Assembly: GCA_041748075.1 (NCBI GenBank)
Contig: JBGTDX010000106.1
Location: 1-13,370, forward strand
DNA length: 13,370 nucleotides
Source: JBGSYJ01 sp041748075
GTDB lineage: Bacteria > Acidobacteriota > Thermoanaerobaculia > Gp7-AA8
Reading direction: 5' to 3'
In this document: one piece after another, positions 1 to 6,411 of the stretch
Numbering within the stretch: the first letter of the stretch is position 1
Layout of the letters: every line of letters begins with the position of its first letter
The notes under the pieces: model-generated
The model's database searches: none
Told to the model about the DNA's origin: nothing
What the model saw: only the letters and a program-made list of their open reading frames with translations
Program-made: the position numbers and the translations under genes

Positions 1-65
1 GGTTCTCCCGAAACGAAGAGGATCGCTTCGATCGTCGAGCGAAGCTCGTCTGATGACATTGCCAT
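1..65 (-). CDS. scpB: ScpB N-terminus (segregation and condensation protein B), partial
   Basis: Only the first 21 complete codons are inside the window; the gene continues beyond the left edge. They read MAMSSDELRSTIEAILFVSG followed by E and the first bases of a proline codon. The pattern of a short lead, then a helix with IEAILFVSGEP, is the usual start of ScpB, a winged-helix protein that binds the C-terminal part of ScpA and, with ScpA, regulates the SMC chromosome-condensation complex. The start chosen is the ATG at 65-63; a second in-frame ATG at 59-57 is possible, and neither has a strong Shine-Dalgarno site (only a GAGAGA stretch upstream). It lies 45 nt downstream of the scpA stop codon on the same strand, the classical scpA-scpB order, which strengthens a call made from little sequence. 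Confidence 0.85.
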   Translation of the reverse strand, partial: MAMSSDELRSTIEAILFVSGE

Positions 66-86
66 AGCCAGTCGGTCTCTCTCTAT

Positions 87-103
87 GCGCGCTCCTGGCG
101 CGC
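87..103. repeat. Short GCGCGC hairpin between scpA and scpB
   Basis: GCGCGC at 87-92 and 98-103 flank a 5-nt loop, giving a 6-bp GC-only stem in the 45-nt scpA-scpB spacer. No T-tract follows on the minus strand, so it is not a typical intrinsic terminator. It could shape the scpB leader or be chance in a GC-rich sequence. Confidence 0.3.
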
Positions 104-110
104 GTGGTCG

Positions 111-959
111 TTACTGATCGAACATCGCGAACGTCGCTGGATCGATCTCCGTTTCAGTCTTGTGAATCAGAATCTCGGTGAAGGACTCGCTCTGCCGCAA
201 CGAAATGCCGCCGAGTCTTACGAGCTCGAGCATCCCGAGAAATATAGTCACGAGCTCGCCACGGTCCCTTCCCTCCAGGAACCACAGCAGTCGGATCGGA
301 GACTTTCTGCTCAGCTCGGCGCTGAGCTCCGCCATCTTCTCCGAGACCTTGTACTGGGACCTCTTCAGCTCGATCGCCTGAGGGTGCGCGTGTTTGTAGC
401 GGTTGAGCGCAGTGCGGAACGCGTCGATGAGATCGAACAGCGAGATCTCACTCATGTCGATCTCGGACGCGTCGATTCCCGGCAGCGGTTGCGGCTTGCG
501 CGACCACACGCCCATGCGAACCAGATCGACCTCGGCGAAGCTCTCTGCCACCGACTTGAACTGCTGGTATTCGAGAAGCCGGTCAACCAGCTCGCTGCGC
601 GGGTCGTCCTCGGGCGCTTCCTCGTCCCGCGGAAGCAGCATCTTCGACTTGATGAGAATCAGCAGCGCCGCGGTATAGATGTAATCGGCGGCAACCTCGA
701 GGTCGAGCTCTTCCATGTCACTGAGGTACTTGTTGTACTGCTCAGTGATCAGAACAATGGGGATGTCGTAGATGTCGAGTTTGTGCTGCTTTATGAGGTG
801 GAGGAGGAGATCGAGTGGACCGCTGAATGCGGGCAGATGAATCTTGTACGAATCTTCGTCCGATTCGTCACTCGCCAGCTGGGCTTCCGTGAGAGGTTCC
901 GGCTCGGGAGCGTCCTCCAGTTGTGAGTCGAGTTGCTCTTCGGTGGTTTCGTCGGTCAT
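111..959 (-). CDS. scpA: ScpA, segregation and condensation protein A (kleisin)
   Basis: This 282-residue protein is the kleisin subunit that bridges the SMC heads and recruits ScpB in the chromosome condensation and segregation complex. Residues 1-37 are a very acidic, probably disordered lead. The conserved N-terminal domain begins at about residue 38 with the family signature FSGPLDLLLHLIKQHKLDI (45-63) and continues through helices rich in ILIKSKMLLPRDEE (101-114). A variable middle follows, and a C-terminal winged helix (about 225-266) is the expected contact to the second SMC head. Length fits the family (about 240-290). The reading frame is open further upstream to 1184 inside trpS, but the ATG at 959-957 is preceded by GGAG (971-968) at 8 nt, and upstream residues do not resemble ScpA. 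The start overlaps the trpS stop by ATGA, implying translational coupling. Confidence 0.96.
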   Translation of the reverse strand: MTDETTEEQLDSQLEDAPEPEPLTEAQLASDESDEDSYKIHLPAFSGPLDLLLHLIKQHKLDIYDIPIVLITEQYNKYLSDMEELDLEVAADYIYTAALLILIKSKMLLPRDEEAPEDDPRSELVDRLLEYQQFKSVAESFAEVDLVRMGVWSRKPQPLPGIDASEIDMSEISLFDLIDAFRTALNRYKHAHPQAIELKRSQYKVSEKMAELSAELSRKSPIRLLWFLEGRDRGELVTIFLGMLELVRLGGISLRQSESFTEILIHKTETEIDPATFAMFDQ

Positions 960-1969
960 CGGTTCAGCTCCGGGAAGTCGATCTTCATCGCCGACCTGAC
1001 AGCCGCGAGCGTTTCGGCGGCGGCTTCGCGCGCTGTCGCTGATCCCTTTGCCAGCACATCCCACACGACCGAAGGATCGCGATCGATTTCTTCGCGGCGC
1101 TTCCTGAACGGCTCCAGCCGGTCGATGATGATGGAGGCGAGGAGTTTCTTGTCGTCTACGCATCCGATCTGAGCCGTGCGGCACTCGTGATCGACCCTCT
1201 CGATCGTCTCCCTATCCGAGAAGAGCTTGTGGAACTGGAAGAGATTGCAGATGTCGGGGTTGCCGGGGTCGGAGCGGCGGATACGGTTCGGGTCGGTGAA
1301 CATCGTCATCACGAGCTTCCGGATGTCGTCGGCGGACGCCGTGAGACCGATCGTGTTGTCATACGACTTCGACATTTTCCGGCCGTCGAGTCCGGGGACT
1401 TTTGGCGTCTCGGTGAAGAGAGCCTGCGGCTCGGGGAAAACAGGACCATAGAAATTGTTGAATCGCCGCGCGATCTCGCGGGAGATCTCGAGGTGCGCCG
1501 CCTGGTCCTCGCCGACCGGAACGAAGTTCGCGCGATAGACGACGATGTCGGCGGTCTGCAGAAGCGGATAGCCGAGAAATCCGTAAGTGTTGAGATCCTT
1601 CTCCGTGAGCTGCTGCTGCTGTTCCTTGAATGTCGGAACACGCTCGAGCCATGGAAGCGGTGTCACCATCGACAGTAGCAGGTGCAGTTCCGCATGTTCT
1701 TTCACCTGGGATTGAAGGAAGATCGTGCATCTGTCTGGATCCAGACCGGCAGCGATCCAGTCGGCAACCGCGTCGAAAGTCGCCTGATGGATGCCTGATG
1801 GATCGGCGTAATCGGAAGTCAGCGCATGCCAGTCGACCACCGAGTAGTAGCACCGGTAGTCGTCCTGAAGGCGGACCCAGTTGCGGATGGCGCCGAAATA
1901 GTTGCCGAGGTGAACACGTCCGGTGGGTCGGAGACCGCTCAGGACGATAGGAGATCTTTGGTCGTTCAA
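956..1969 (-). CDS. trpS: Tryptophanyl-tRNA synthetase
   Basis: This class I aminoacyl-tRNA synthetase of 337 residues charges tRNA-Trp with tryptophan using ATP. The N-terminal strand and ATP-binding signature read VLSGLRPTGRVHLGNYFGAI (9-28), with the HxGN form of the HIGH motif at 20-23. LLQTADIVVYRA (136-147) carries the aspartate that in the family contacts the tryptophan indole nitrogen, and GRKMSKSYDN (196-205) holds the KMSKS loop. Length matches bacterial TrpRS. The start is a TTG at 1969-1967: an in-frame TGA lies at 1996-1994 with no ATG or GTG between, and the family begins only a few residues before VLSG. A weak GGAA precedes it. The stop overlaps the scpA ATG as ATGA, so synthesis of both is probably coupled. 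No T-box leader is evident upstream. Confidence 0.97.
   Translation of the reverse strand: MNDQRSPIVLSGLRPTGRVHLGNYFGAIRNWVRLQDDYRCYYSVVDWHALTSDYADPSGIHQATFDAVADWIAAGLDPDRCTIFLQSQVKEHAELHLLLSMVTPLPWLERVPTFKEQQQQLTEKDLNTYGFLGYPLLQTADIVVYRANFVPVGEDQAAHLEISREIARRFNNFYGPVFPEPQALFTETPKVPGLDGRKMSKSYDNTIGLTASADDIRKLVMTMFTDPNRIRRSDPGNPDICNLFQFHKLFSDRETIERVDHECRTAQIGCVDDKKLLASIIIDRLEPFRKRREEIDRDPSVVWDVLAKGSATAREAAAETLAAVRSAMKIDFPELNR
968..971 (-). promoter_or_regulatory. Shine-Dalgarno GGAG for scpA
   Basis: GGAG on the minus strand, 8 nt before the ATG at 959, lies inside the last codons of trpS. It decides the scpA start against the longer open frame that runs back into trpS. Confidence 0.7.
1967..1969 (-). 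promoter_or_regulatory. TTG initiation codon of trpS
   Basis: The only start compatible with a complete TrpRS N-terminus is TTG (1969-1967); the frame is closed upstream by TGA at 1996-1994 and no ATG or GTG precedes VLSGLRPTG. A GGAA at about 5 nt is the nearest Shine-Dalgarno-like element. Rare TTG starts usually lower translation. Confidence 0.75.
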
Positions 1970-2080
1970 GAAAGTTCCAGCCGAATATCCGAATCAGAAA
2001 GGCACGTGAGTTGGTGGGTTGATCCCAGCTGGTCCGAGCCAATGATGTTCAGAGTTGAGTGACGGCGGAGTTTAGCAGCA

Positions 2081-2110
2081 GGGCGGGTGGGGGTAAAGGT
2101 TGGGGATGGG
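2081..2110 (+). other. G-run cluster (possible G-quadruplex)
   Basis: Five runs of three or more G (2081-2083, 2085-2087, 2089-2093, 2102-2105, 2108-2110) lie within 30 nt, with loops of 1, 1, 8 and 2 nt. One loop just exceeds the common 7-nt limit. The G-rich strand is the template strand for trpS. Confidence 0.4.
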
Positions 2111-2133
2111 CAGGAGTTGCCATACTCGGCTGT

Positions 2134-2236
2134 AGAGACCGAATGTTGAATGTTGAAATTATGAATGCTGAATGTTGAATTGGGCCACGTGTCCTCATTC
2201 AAAATTCACAATTTCAACATTCAACATTCGGTCTCT
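2134..2236. repeat. 41-bp inverted repeat of ATTCAAC-type units
   Basis: The left arm (2134-2174) and right arm (2196-2236) are reverse complements with three mismatches; the outer 27 bp, starting AGAGACCGAATGTTGAATGT, match perfectly. The loop is 21 nt (2175-2195). Within each arm a 7-nt unit, TTGAATG or a variant, recurs, so the arms are also short tandem repeats. The element is AT-rich against a GC-rich background and sits between genes, as expected for a dispersed palindromic repeat or a small non-autonomous element. It carries no coding sequence. The perfect outer 27 bp suggest recent origin or maintained pairing. Confidence 0.85.
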
Positions 2237-2292
2237 CGGCCAGTTCGATTGGCACTGTTCCCTGCCCCCCTTCGAGCCCGCGACCAGGCTAT

Positions 2293-2303
2293 CTGAGACT
2301 CAG
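2293..2303. repeat. Palindrome over the recG stop codon
   Basis: CTGAG-A-CTCAG (2293-2303) includes the TGA stop (2302-2300). The stem is 5 bp with a 1-nt centre and no T-tract follows, so a terminator role is doubtful. Confidence 0.3.
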
Positions 2304-4402
2304 TCTTTGCCGGCGGTCGCGGCTGCTTGGGGAATCAACTCCAACGCGAGCTCCCGCGCCACCTCGTAGCCCTCGCTCTCGATGATCTCGATTGCGGTGT
2401 CCCGCGCCAGCTCCATCAGTTTGTGGTCGCGGAGGATGTTGCCGAACCGGAAGCGGGGCGCGCCCGACTGGCGCGTTCCGAGGGCATCGCCGGCGCCGCG
2501 GAGCTCGAGGTCGCGCTCGGCAACTTCGAATCCGTCGCGCGTCGATTCGAACAGTCGCAGCCGGTTCTTCGCTTCTTCGCTCGCCCTCTCGTTTCGCAGC
2601 AGCACGCAGTAGCTCTTCCTGGGTCCCCGGCCCACTCGGCCGCGCAGCTGATGCAGCTGCGACAGGCCGAAACGATCCGCATCCATGATCAGCATCATCG
2701 ACGCGTTCGGCACGTCGACCCCCACTTCAATGACCGTCGTGCTGACGAGCAGGTCGATCTCCCCTTTCTGGAACGCCGCCATGGTCTCTTCCTTCTCGCG
2801 CGAGCTCATCCGGCCGTGGAGCATCGCCGAACGGAGCTTCGGAAAGCGCTCGCGGATCATCTCGAATCCGAGCGTCAGCGGTTTGAGATCGAGCTTCTCC
2901 GACTCTTCGATGATCGGATAGACGATGTACGTCTGAGCCCCGTCCGCTACCTGCTCCTCGATGAATGCAAAGACCTTCGCCGCCTGTCCGGTTCCCCGCA
3001 CGACGGTCTTCACCGGCAGACGTCCCGGGGGAAGCTCGTCGATCACCGAGAGCTCGAGGTCGCCGTAGATCGCGAGAGCCAGCGATCGGGGAATCGGTGT
3101 TGCCGTCATGACGAGGATGTCGGGCAGCTTCGCCTTAGCGAAGAGGCGCTTTCTCTGCTCGACACCGAAGCGATGCTGCTCGTCGACGATGGCGAGCCCG
3201 AGGGATTTGAACTGGACGGCATCCTCGAGTAGCGCGTGCGTGCCTACGATCAGGTCTAGATATCCCTCGCGCAGTGCGGCGAGCAGCGTGCGCCGATCGG
3301 CAGCCGTCGAGCTGCCCGTCAGCTTCGCGATGCGGAGTCCCGATTGGTCAAGAAGTTGACCGAGTCGCTGGAAGTGCTGCTCCGCAAGAATCTCGGTCGG
3401 CGCCAGCAGCGCCACCTGATGCCCGTTCTCGATCGCGATGATCGATGCGATGAGGGCGACGATCGTCTTGCCGCTTCCGACGTCTCCCTGGAGTAGTCGG
3501 TACATCGGCCGGGCGCTCTGCATGTCGGCGGCGATCTCTTTCAGCACCCGCTTCTGAGCGCCCGTCAATGAAAACGGCAGCACGCTTCGAACACGGTCAC
3601 GAATGCGATCGTCGATCGTAATCGTCCGCTCTTTCTTCTGCTGCTCTTCCGAGGCGCGGCGCAGCCGCAGGGCAAGCTGGAAGCTGAAGAACTCCTGGAG
3701 GATCATCCTGCGATGCGCCGGAGAGCGACCGGTGAGAAACGATTCGTCCAGCTCGGGCGGATGATGCAGTTTGAGCACCGCCGAGTGAAGGCCGACGATT
3801 CCGAGCCGCTCTCTGAGTTTTTCCGGAAGGGGGTCGGGCATCAACGGCAGGGCGTCGATTGCCTGCTCGACAATGCTCCGCATCGCCTTCGGTGCGATAT
3901 TCGCCACCTTCGAATAGACCGGAACGATCGTTCCTTCGCCCTCGGACTCGTCGTCGGCGCTGAGGATCTCGAAGTCTGCACTCTCGATCTGGAGGCGGCC
4001 GCGATTGCTGACCCGCGGCTGTCCATAGATCGCGAGGCGGACATTGCGTCTGATCTTGTCGGCGAGGTACGGCTGGTTGAACCAGACGAGCATGATCGTG
4101 CCGCTGCCATCGTCGAGGATCGCCTCGAAGATCTGCAGCCGCTTGATTGGCGAGATCTTTTTTCCCGCCGAAACGACGCGCCCGCGGATGGTTACCGGCG
4201 CGTCGATGTGGCGAAGCTCGGAGATCCGCACCGGATGGCGCCGGTCCTCATAGCGGAACGGAAAAAAGTAAAGCAGATCCTCAACTGTGGAAAGGCCGTT
4301 CTCGTGGAGCACACCACCTCGTCCGGGTCCGACCCCTTTGAGGAACTCGACCGAGGTGTCGGGGCGGATTCTCGATTCCAGGCGCGCGCTCACGATGAAC
4401 AT
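2300..4402 (-). CDS. recG: ATP-dependent DNA helicase RecG
   Basis: This 700-residue protein is the branched-DNA helicase that regresses stalled replication forks and processes recombination junctions. The N-terminal wedge domain starts with LKGVGPGRGGVLHENGL (21-37), followed by the OB-fold (about 70-145). Superfamily 2 helicase motifs are all present: Walker A GDVGSGKT (306-313), DEQH box (407-410), TATPIPR (433-439) and motif VI QLRGRVGRG (585-593). The TRG translocation region (about 621-647, ending LGTRQSG) that couples ATP hydrolysis to translocation follows. Length equals typical RecG, so it is intact. The ATG at 4402 has GAGGG only 3 nt upstream, somewhat close; an in-frame GTG at 4393 would leave 12 nt. 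It stands alone, with repeat-bearing gaps on both sides (219 bp and 330 bp). Confidence 0.97.
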   Translation of the reverse strand: MFIVSARLESRIRPDTSVEFLKGVGPGRGGVLHENGLSTVEDLLYFFPFRYEDRRHPVRISELRHIDAPVTIRGRVVSAGKKISPIKRLQIFEAILDDGSGTIMLVWFNQPYLADKIRRNVRLAIYGQPRVSNRGRLQIESADFEILSADDESEGEGTIVPVYSKVANIAPKAMRSIVEQAIDALPLMPDPLPEKLRERLGIVGLHSAVLKLHHPPELDESFLTGRSPAHRRMILQEFFSFQLALRLRRASEEQQKKERTITIDDRIRDRVRSVLPFSLTGAQKRVLKEIAADMQSARPMYRLLQGDVGSGKTIVALIASIIAIENGHQVALLAPTEILAEQHFQRLGQLLDQSGLRIAKLTGSSTAADRRTLLAALREGYLDLIVGTHALLEDAVQFKSLGLAIVDEQHRFGVEQRKRLFAKAKLPDILVMTATPIPRSLALAIYGDLELSVIDELPPGRLPVKTVVRGTGQAAKVFAFIEEQVADGAQTYIVYPIIEESEKLDLKPLTLGFEMIRERFPKLRSAMLHGRMSSREKEETMAAFQKGEIDLLVSTTVIEVGVDVPNASMMLIMDADRFGLSQLHQLRGRVGRGPRKSYCVLLRNERASEEAKNRLRLFESTRDGFEVAERDLELRGAGDALGTRQSGAPRFRFGNILRDHKLMELARDTAIEIIESEGYEVARELALELIPQAAATAGKD

Positions 4403-4449
4403 TGTCCCTCGGAATTCCGGAAGGAGCGAGAACGACTACCAGTTCGCTT

Positions 4450-4606
4450 ACCCTCGCCCCGCGCAGCGGGGAGAGGGAGGCGTGCGCACTTCTCAGGATT
4501 CGTCACAACAGCAGGGACAAAGCACGCCGGGTGAGGGGTGTAGATCACTTGCAACAAGTTGCTGGAGAGTGGAACGCCCCTCTCCCCGCTCACGCGGAGC
4601 GAGGGT
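4450..4606. repeat. REP-like pair of inverted GC-rich hairpins
   Basis: Two related hairpins face each other. The left one is CCCTCGCCCCGC-GCA-GCGGGGAGAGGG (arms 4451-4462 and 4466-4477, one mismatch). The right one is CCCTCTCCCCGC-TCAC-GCGGAGCGAGGG (arms 4578-4589 and 4594-4605, two mismatches). Read on the opposite strand, the right copy matches the left copy over about 28 bp, so the 157-bp segment has terminal inverted repeats, the layout of a BIME or small palindromic element. It fills most of the 219-bp gap between the FHA gene and recG. There is no open frame and no T-tract. The right hairpin begins 16 nt past the stop of the upstream gene and might protect its mRNA 3' end. Confidence 0.8.
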
Positions 4607-4621
4607 CTGGATTCACCGACT

Positions 4622-5440
4622 CTACGATTCGAAGACAACCTTCATGTTGATCAGCCCCACGCGAAGGCGGTCGCCGTCGTTGAGCGGCACAGGCTGGCCG
4701 GTCGGAATCCGCTGATCGTTCACGTAGGTGCCGTTGATGGTGCCGACTTCTTCGAGGATCATGTACATCCCGTCGCGCCGGAGAATCTTTGCGTGCCGCC
4801 GGGAAACGGATCGATCGATGTCGACGGATGTGAGGTCGATGTCGGGCAGGATTCCGGTAACGGGATCGGATCGCCCTATGGTTGATTCGTCGTTTTTTCC
4901 GAAGAAAAAGGAGCGGCCCGTCGCCGCATCGACCAGACGCTGGACGCGGCTGACCGAAGGGAACGGGTCGGCGACTGGAAGAGGGGGCGGAGGAGAGGCC
5001 GGCTGCGGCGCCTTCCGCAGAGAGCTGTCGGGATCGACTTCCGGGCCGGCGAGCTTCTCGAGGAGCGCATTCGCCTCCTGGAGGCGGATCGCGTATTTCC
5101 GGATCATGCGAAGCGCAATCTCGGGGTTCTTGCGCAGCATGTCGTCGAAGCGTGCGGCGTTGATGGAGAGGAGCCGGGCATCGGTGTGAGCCAATGCGTC
5201 TGAGGTCCTCGAGGCGCTCTCGATGACGGCCATCTCGCCGAAGAAGTCTCCCTTCTCGAGCTTCGAGAGAACGATCGATTCGCCACGGATTTTTTTCACG
5301 AGATGAACCTCGCCCTCGAGCACGATGTACATCTCGGATCCGAGGTCTCCCTGGCGGAAGATGAAGTCGCCTGCAGAAAAGCTCACGGCGATTTCCTTCA
5401 CCGGATCTTTCTTTCCGGTGGTCTTGAAGACGGGCTTCAT
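4622..5440 (-). CDS. Cyclic-nucleotide-binding domain plus FHA domain protein
   Basis: This soluble, presumably cytoplasmic 272-residue protein has two signalling domains and no signal peptide. Residues 18-132 form a cNMP-binding beta-roll: FSAGDFIFRQGDLGSEMYIV, then the phosphate-binding cassette GDFFGEMAVIESASRTSDA (64-82). Glu69 and Arg78 sit at the spacing found in protein kinase A, so true cAMP/cGMP binding is plausible. A proline-rich linker follows (about 134-165). The FHA domain (about 180-272) retains the phosphothreonine-binding residues: GRS (189-191), SRRH (213-216) and NGT (236-238). There is no helix-turn-helix, so it is not a Crp-type transcription factor; it likely links a second messenger to a Thr-phosphorylated partner. 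Its ATG overlaps the LD-carboxypeptidase stop (ATGA), with no good Shine-Dalgarno site of its own. Confidence 0.9.
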   Translation of the reverse strand: MKPVFKTTGKKDPVKEIAVSFSAGDFIFRQGDLGSEMYIVLEGEVHLVKKIRGESIVLSKLEKGDFFGEMAVIESASRTSDALAHTDARLLSINAARFDDMLRKNPEIALRMIRKYAIRLQEANALLEKLAGPEVDPDSSLRKAPQPASPPPPLPVADPFPSVSRVQRLVDAATGRSFFFGKNDESTIGRSDPVTGILPDIDLTSVDIDRSVSRRHAKILRRDGMYMILEEVGTINGTYVNDQRIPTGQPVPLNDGDRLRVGLINMKVVFES

Positions 5441-6390
5441 CGCGTGGTGCTCGCAGAGAGGTCGACTACGGGCTGAGGGATGGTGAAAGTTCCGGCGGCC
5501 GTGTCGATCACGCCCTGGAGGCCGATGGGCACGAGCAGGTTGTCACCATGATGGCCGAACGGCATGTCGCGGAGAACGGGGATTCCGGCGCTTGCGAAGA
5601 ACTCGTCGAGGAGGAGATCAAGGCCCGCGGGCTCACTTCCGCCGCAGTCTTTGAGCTTGCCAATCATCACGCCCTGAATGGTTTGCAATCTACCAGACAG
5701 TCTCAGGTGGGTCAACATGCGGTCGATTCTGTATGTCGATTCGTCGACGTCTTCCCAGAACCAGATGCCGCCATCAATCCAGTAATCGAAGGGTGTCCCG
5801 GCGAGCGAATGCGTGAGCGAGAGGCAGCCTCCAAATAGCAGACCGCTCGCGTGGCCCGGTGCGAGAACGTGCTCCGGCGCAAAGTGGTAGGTGAGTGGAG
5901 CGTCGCCACTGAGCGCGTTCCAGAACCAGGTTCCGGAGTTGTCCGATAGCCCCTCGAAGAAATCGAAATTGAGCATCGGACCATGAAACGTGGCCACGCC
6001 TGCGAGGCTCGCGACCGCCTGGTGAATCGCCGTAATGTCGCTGTATCCGATGATCGGTCTCGGATTGGCCGCGATGGCGGCGTAGTCGATGCGGTCGAGG
6101 ATACGCATGGCGCCATAGCCGCCGCGCGTGAAGAGGAAAGCGTCGAACTGCGGATCCCGAAGTGCCTGATTGAGCGCCGCGAGGCGCACGTCGTCCGCAC
6201 CGGCGAGGTACGGACGCTCCACTTCAAACGCGTTTGGAGCGAGCGTAACGTGCAGCCCCTCCGCTTCGAGCCTTCGGATCGCGAGCTCGATGCGATCGTG
6301 CTTCGAGGGAGAGGAGGCGGCGAGAACGGCAACGTGGCCGTCCCTGCGAAGCGGCCGGGGCCGCGTGAGTGGCGTGCTCGCAAGCGACAT
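5437..6390 (-). CDS. ldcA: LD-carboxypeptidase (peptidase family S66, LdcA/MccF-like)
   Basis: This 317-residue serine peptidase is expected to cleave the L,D bond of the peptidoglycan tetrapeptide during cytoplasmic murein recycling. The family opening is seen at HVAVLAASSP (19-28). RGGYGAMRILDRID (89-102) precedes the nucleophile elbow GYSD with Ser117; FHGPM lies at 135-139; the expected triad partners are Glu213 (WFWED) and His280 (FGHHGDN). There is no signal peptide, as for LdcA. A MccF-like self-immunity peptidase is the main alternative. The frame is open to 6435, but those 15 codons translate the 3' end of rnpB; the ATG at 6390-6388 is the first outside it. This start has no Shine-Dalgarno site and lies 8 nt beyond the P1 helix of rnpB. 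The downstream cNMP-FHA gene overlaps by 4 nt. Confidence 0.92.
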   Translation of the reverse strand: MSLASTPLTRPRPLRRDGHVAVLAASSPSKHDRIELAIRRLEAEGLHVTLAPNAFEVERPYLAGADDVRLAALNQALRDPQFDAFLFTRGGYGAMRILDRIDYAAIAANPRPIIGYSDITAIHQAVASLAGVATFHGPMLNFDFFEGLSDNSGTWFWNALSGDAPLTYHFAPEHVLAPGHASGLLFGGCLSLTHSLAGTPFDYWIDGGIWFWEDVDESTYRIDRMLTHLRLSGRLQTIQGVMIGKLKDCGGSEPAGLDLLLDEFFASAGIPVLRDMPFGHHGDNLLVPIGLQGVIDTAAGTFTIPQPVVDLSASTTR

Positions 6391-6411
6391 GAAAAAGTGG
6401 TGGAGTGGACC
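6391..6411 (-). terminator. rnpB 3' P1 strand plus U-tract, possible intrinsic terminator
   Basis: The 3' strand of the 13-bp P1 helix (6411-6399) is followed by AC and five T residues. Pairing with the distant 5' strand (6782-6770) would give a helix next to a U-tract. It ends immediately before the ldcA ATG at 6390, so efficient termination here would deny ldcA the rnpB transcript. Confidence 0.45.

Larger units (their letters stand above)
1970..2299. other. 330-bp intergenic region recG-trpS
   Basis: No credible gene lies here. Reading right to left it holds a small palindrome over the recG stop codon (CTGAG-A-CTCAG, 2293-2303), a 41-bp imperfect inverted repeat built from ATTCAAC-like units (2134-2236), a G-rich run on the plus strand (2081-2110), and about 110 bp of trpS upstream sequence. 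I could not identify a convincing promoter or leader regulator for trpS. An open frame across 1966-2202 merely translates the repeat. Confidence 0.7.

Noticed and set aside
162..926. Long plus-strand open frame antisense to scpA, and similar ones at 2327-3232 and 3713-4534 antisense to recG
   Set aside because: They are third-position GC shadows of well-identified minus-strand genes, with no family features.
960..1184. 75-residue N-terminal extension of ScpA
   Set aside because: It is trpS read in another frame, arginine-rich and unlike ScpA; the ATG at 959 has a good ribosome site.
1966..2202. 78-residue minus-strand open frame between recG and trpS
   Set aside because: Its N-terminal third is the translated ATTCAAC repeat, and the rest is intergenic sequence without a ribosome site.
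2134..2236. Possible CRISPR-like array of GAATGTT units
   Set aside because: Units are 7 nt, contiguous, without unique spacers, and arranged as a palindrome; no cas genes nearby.
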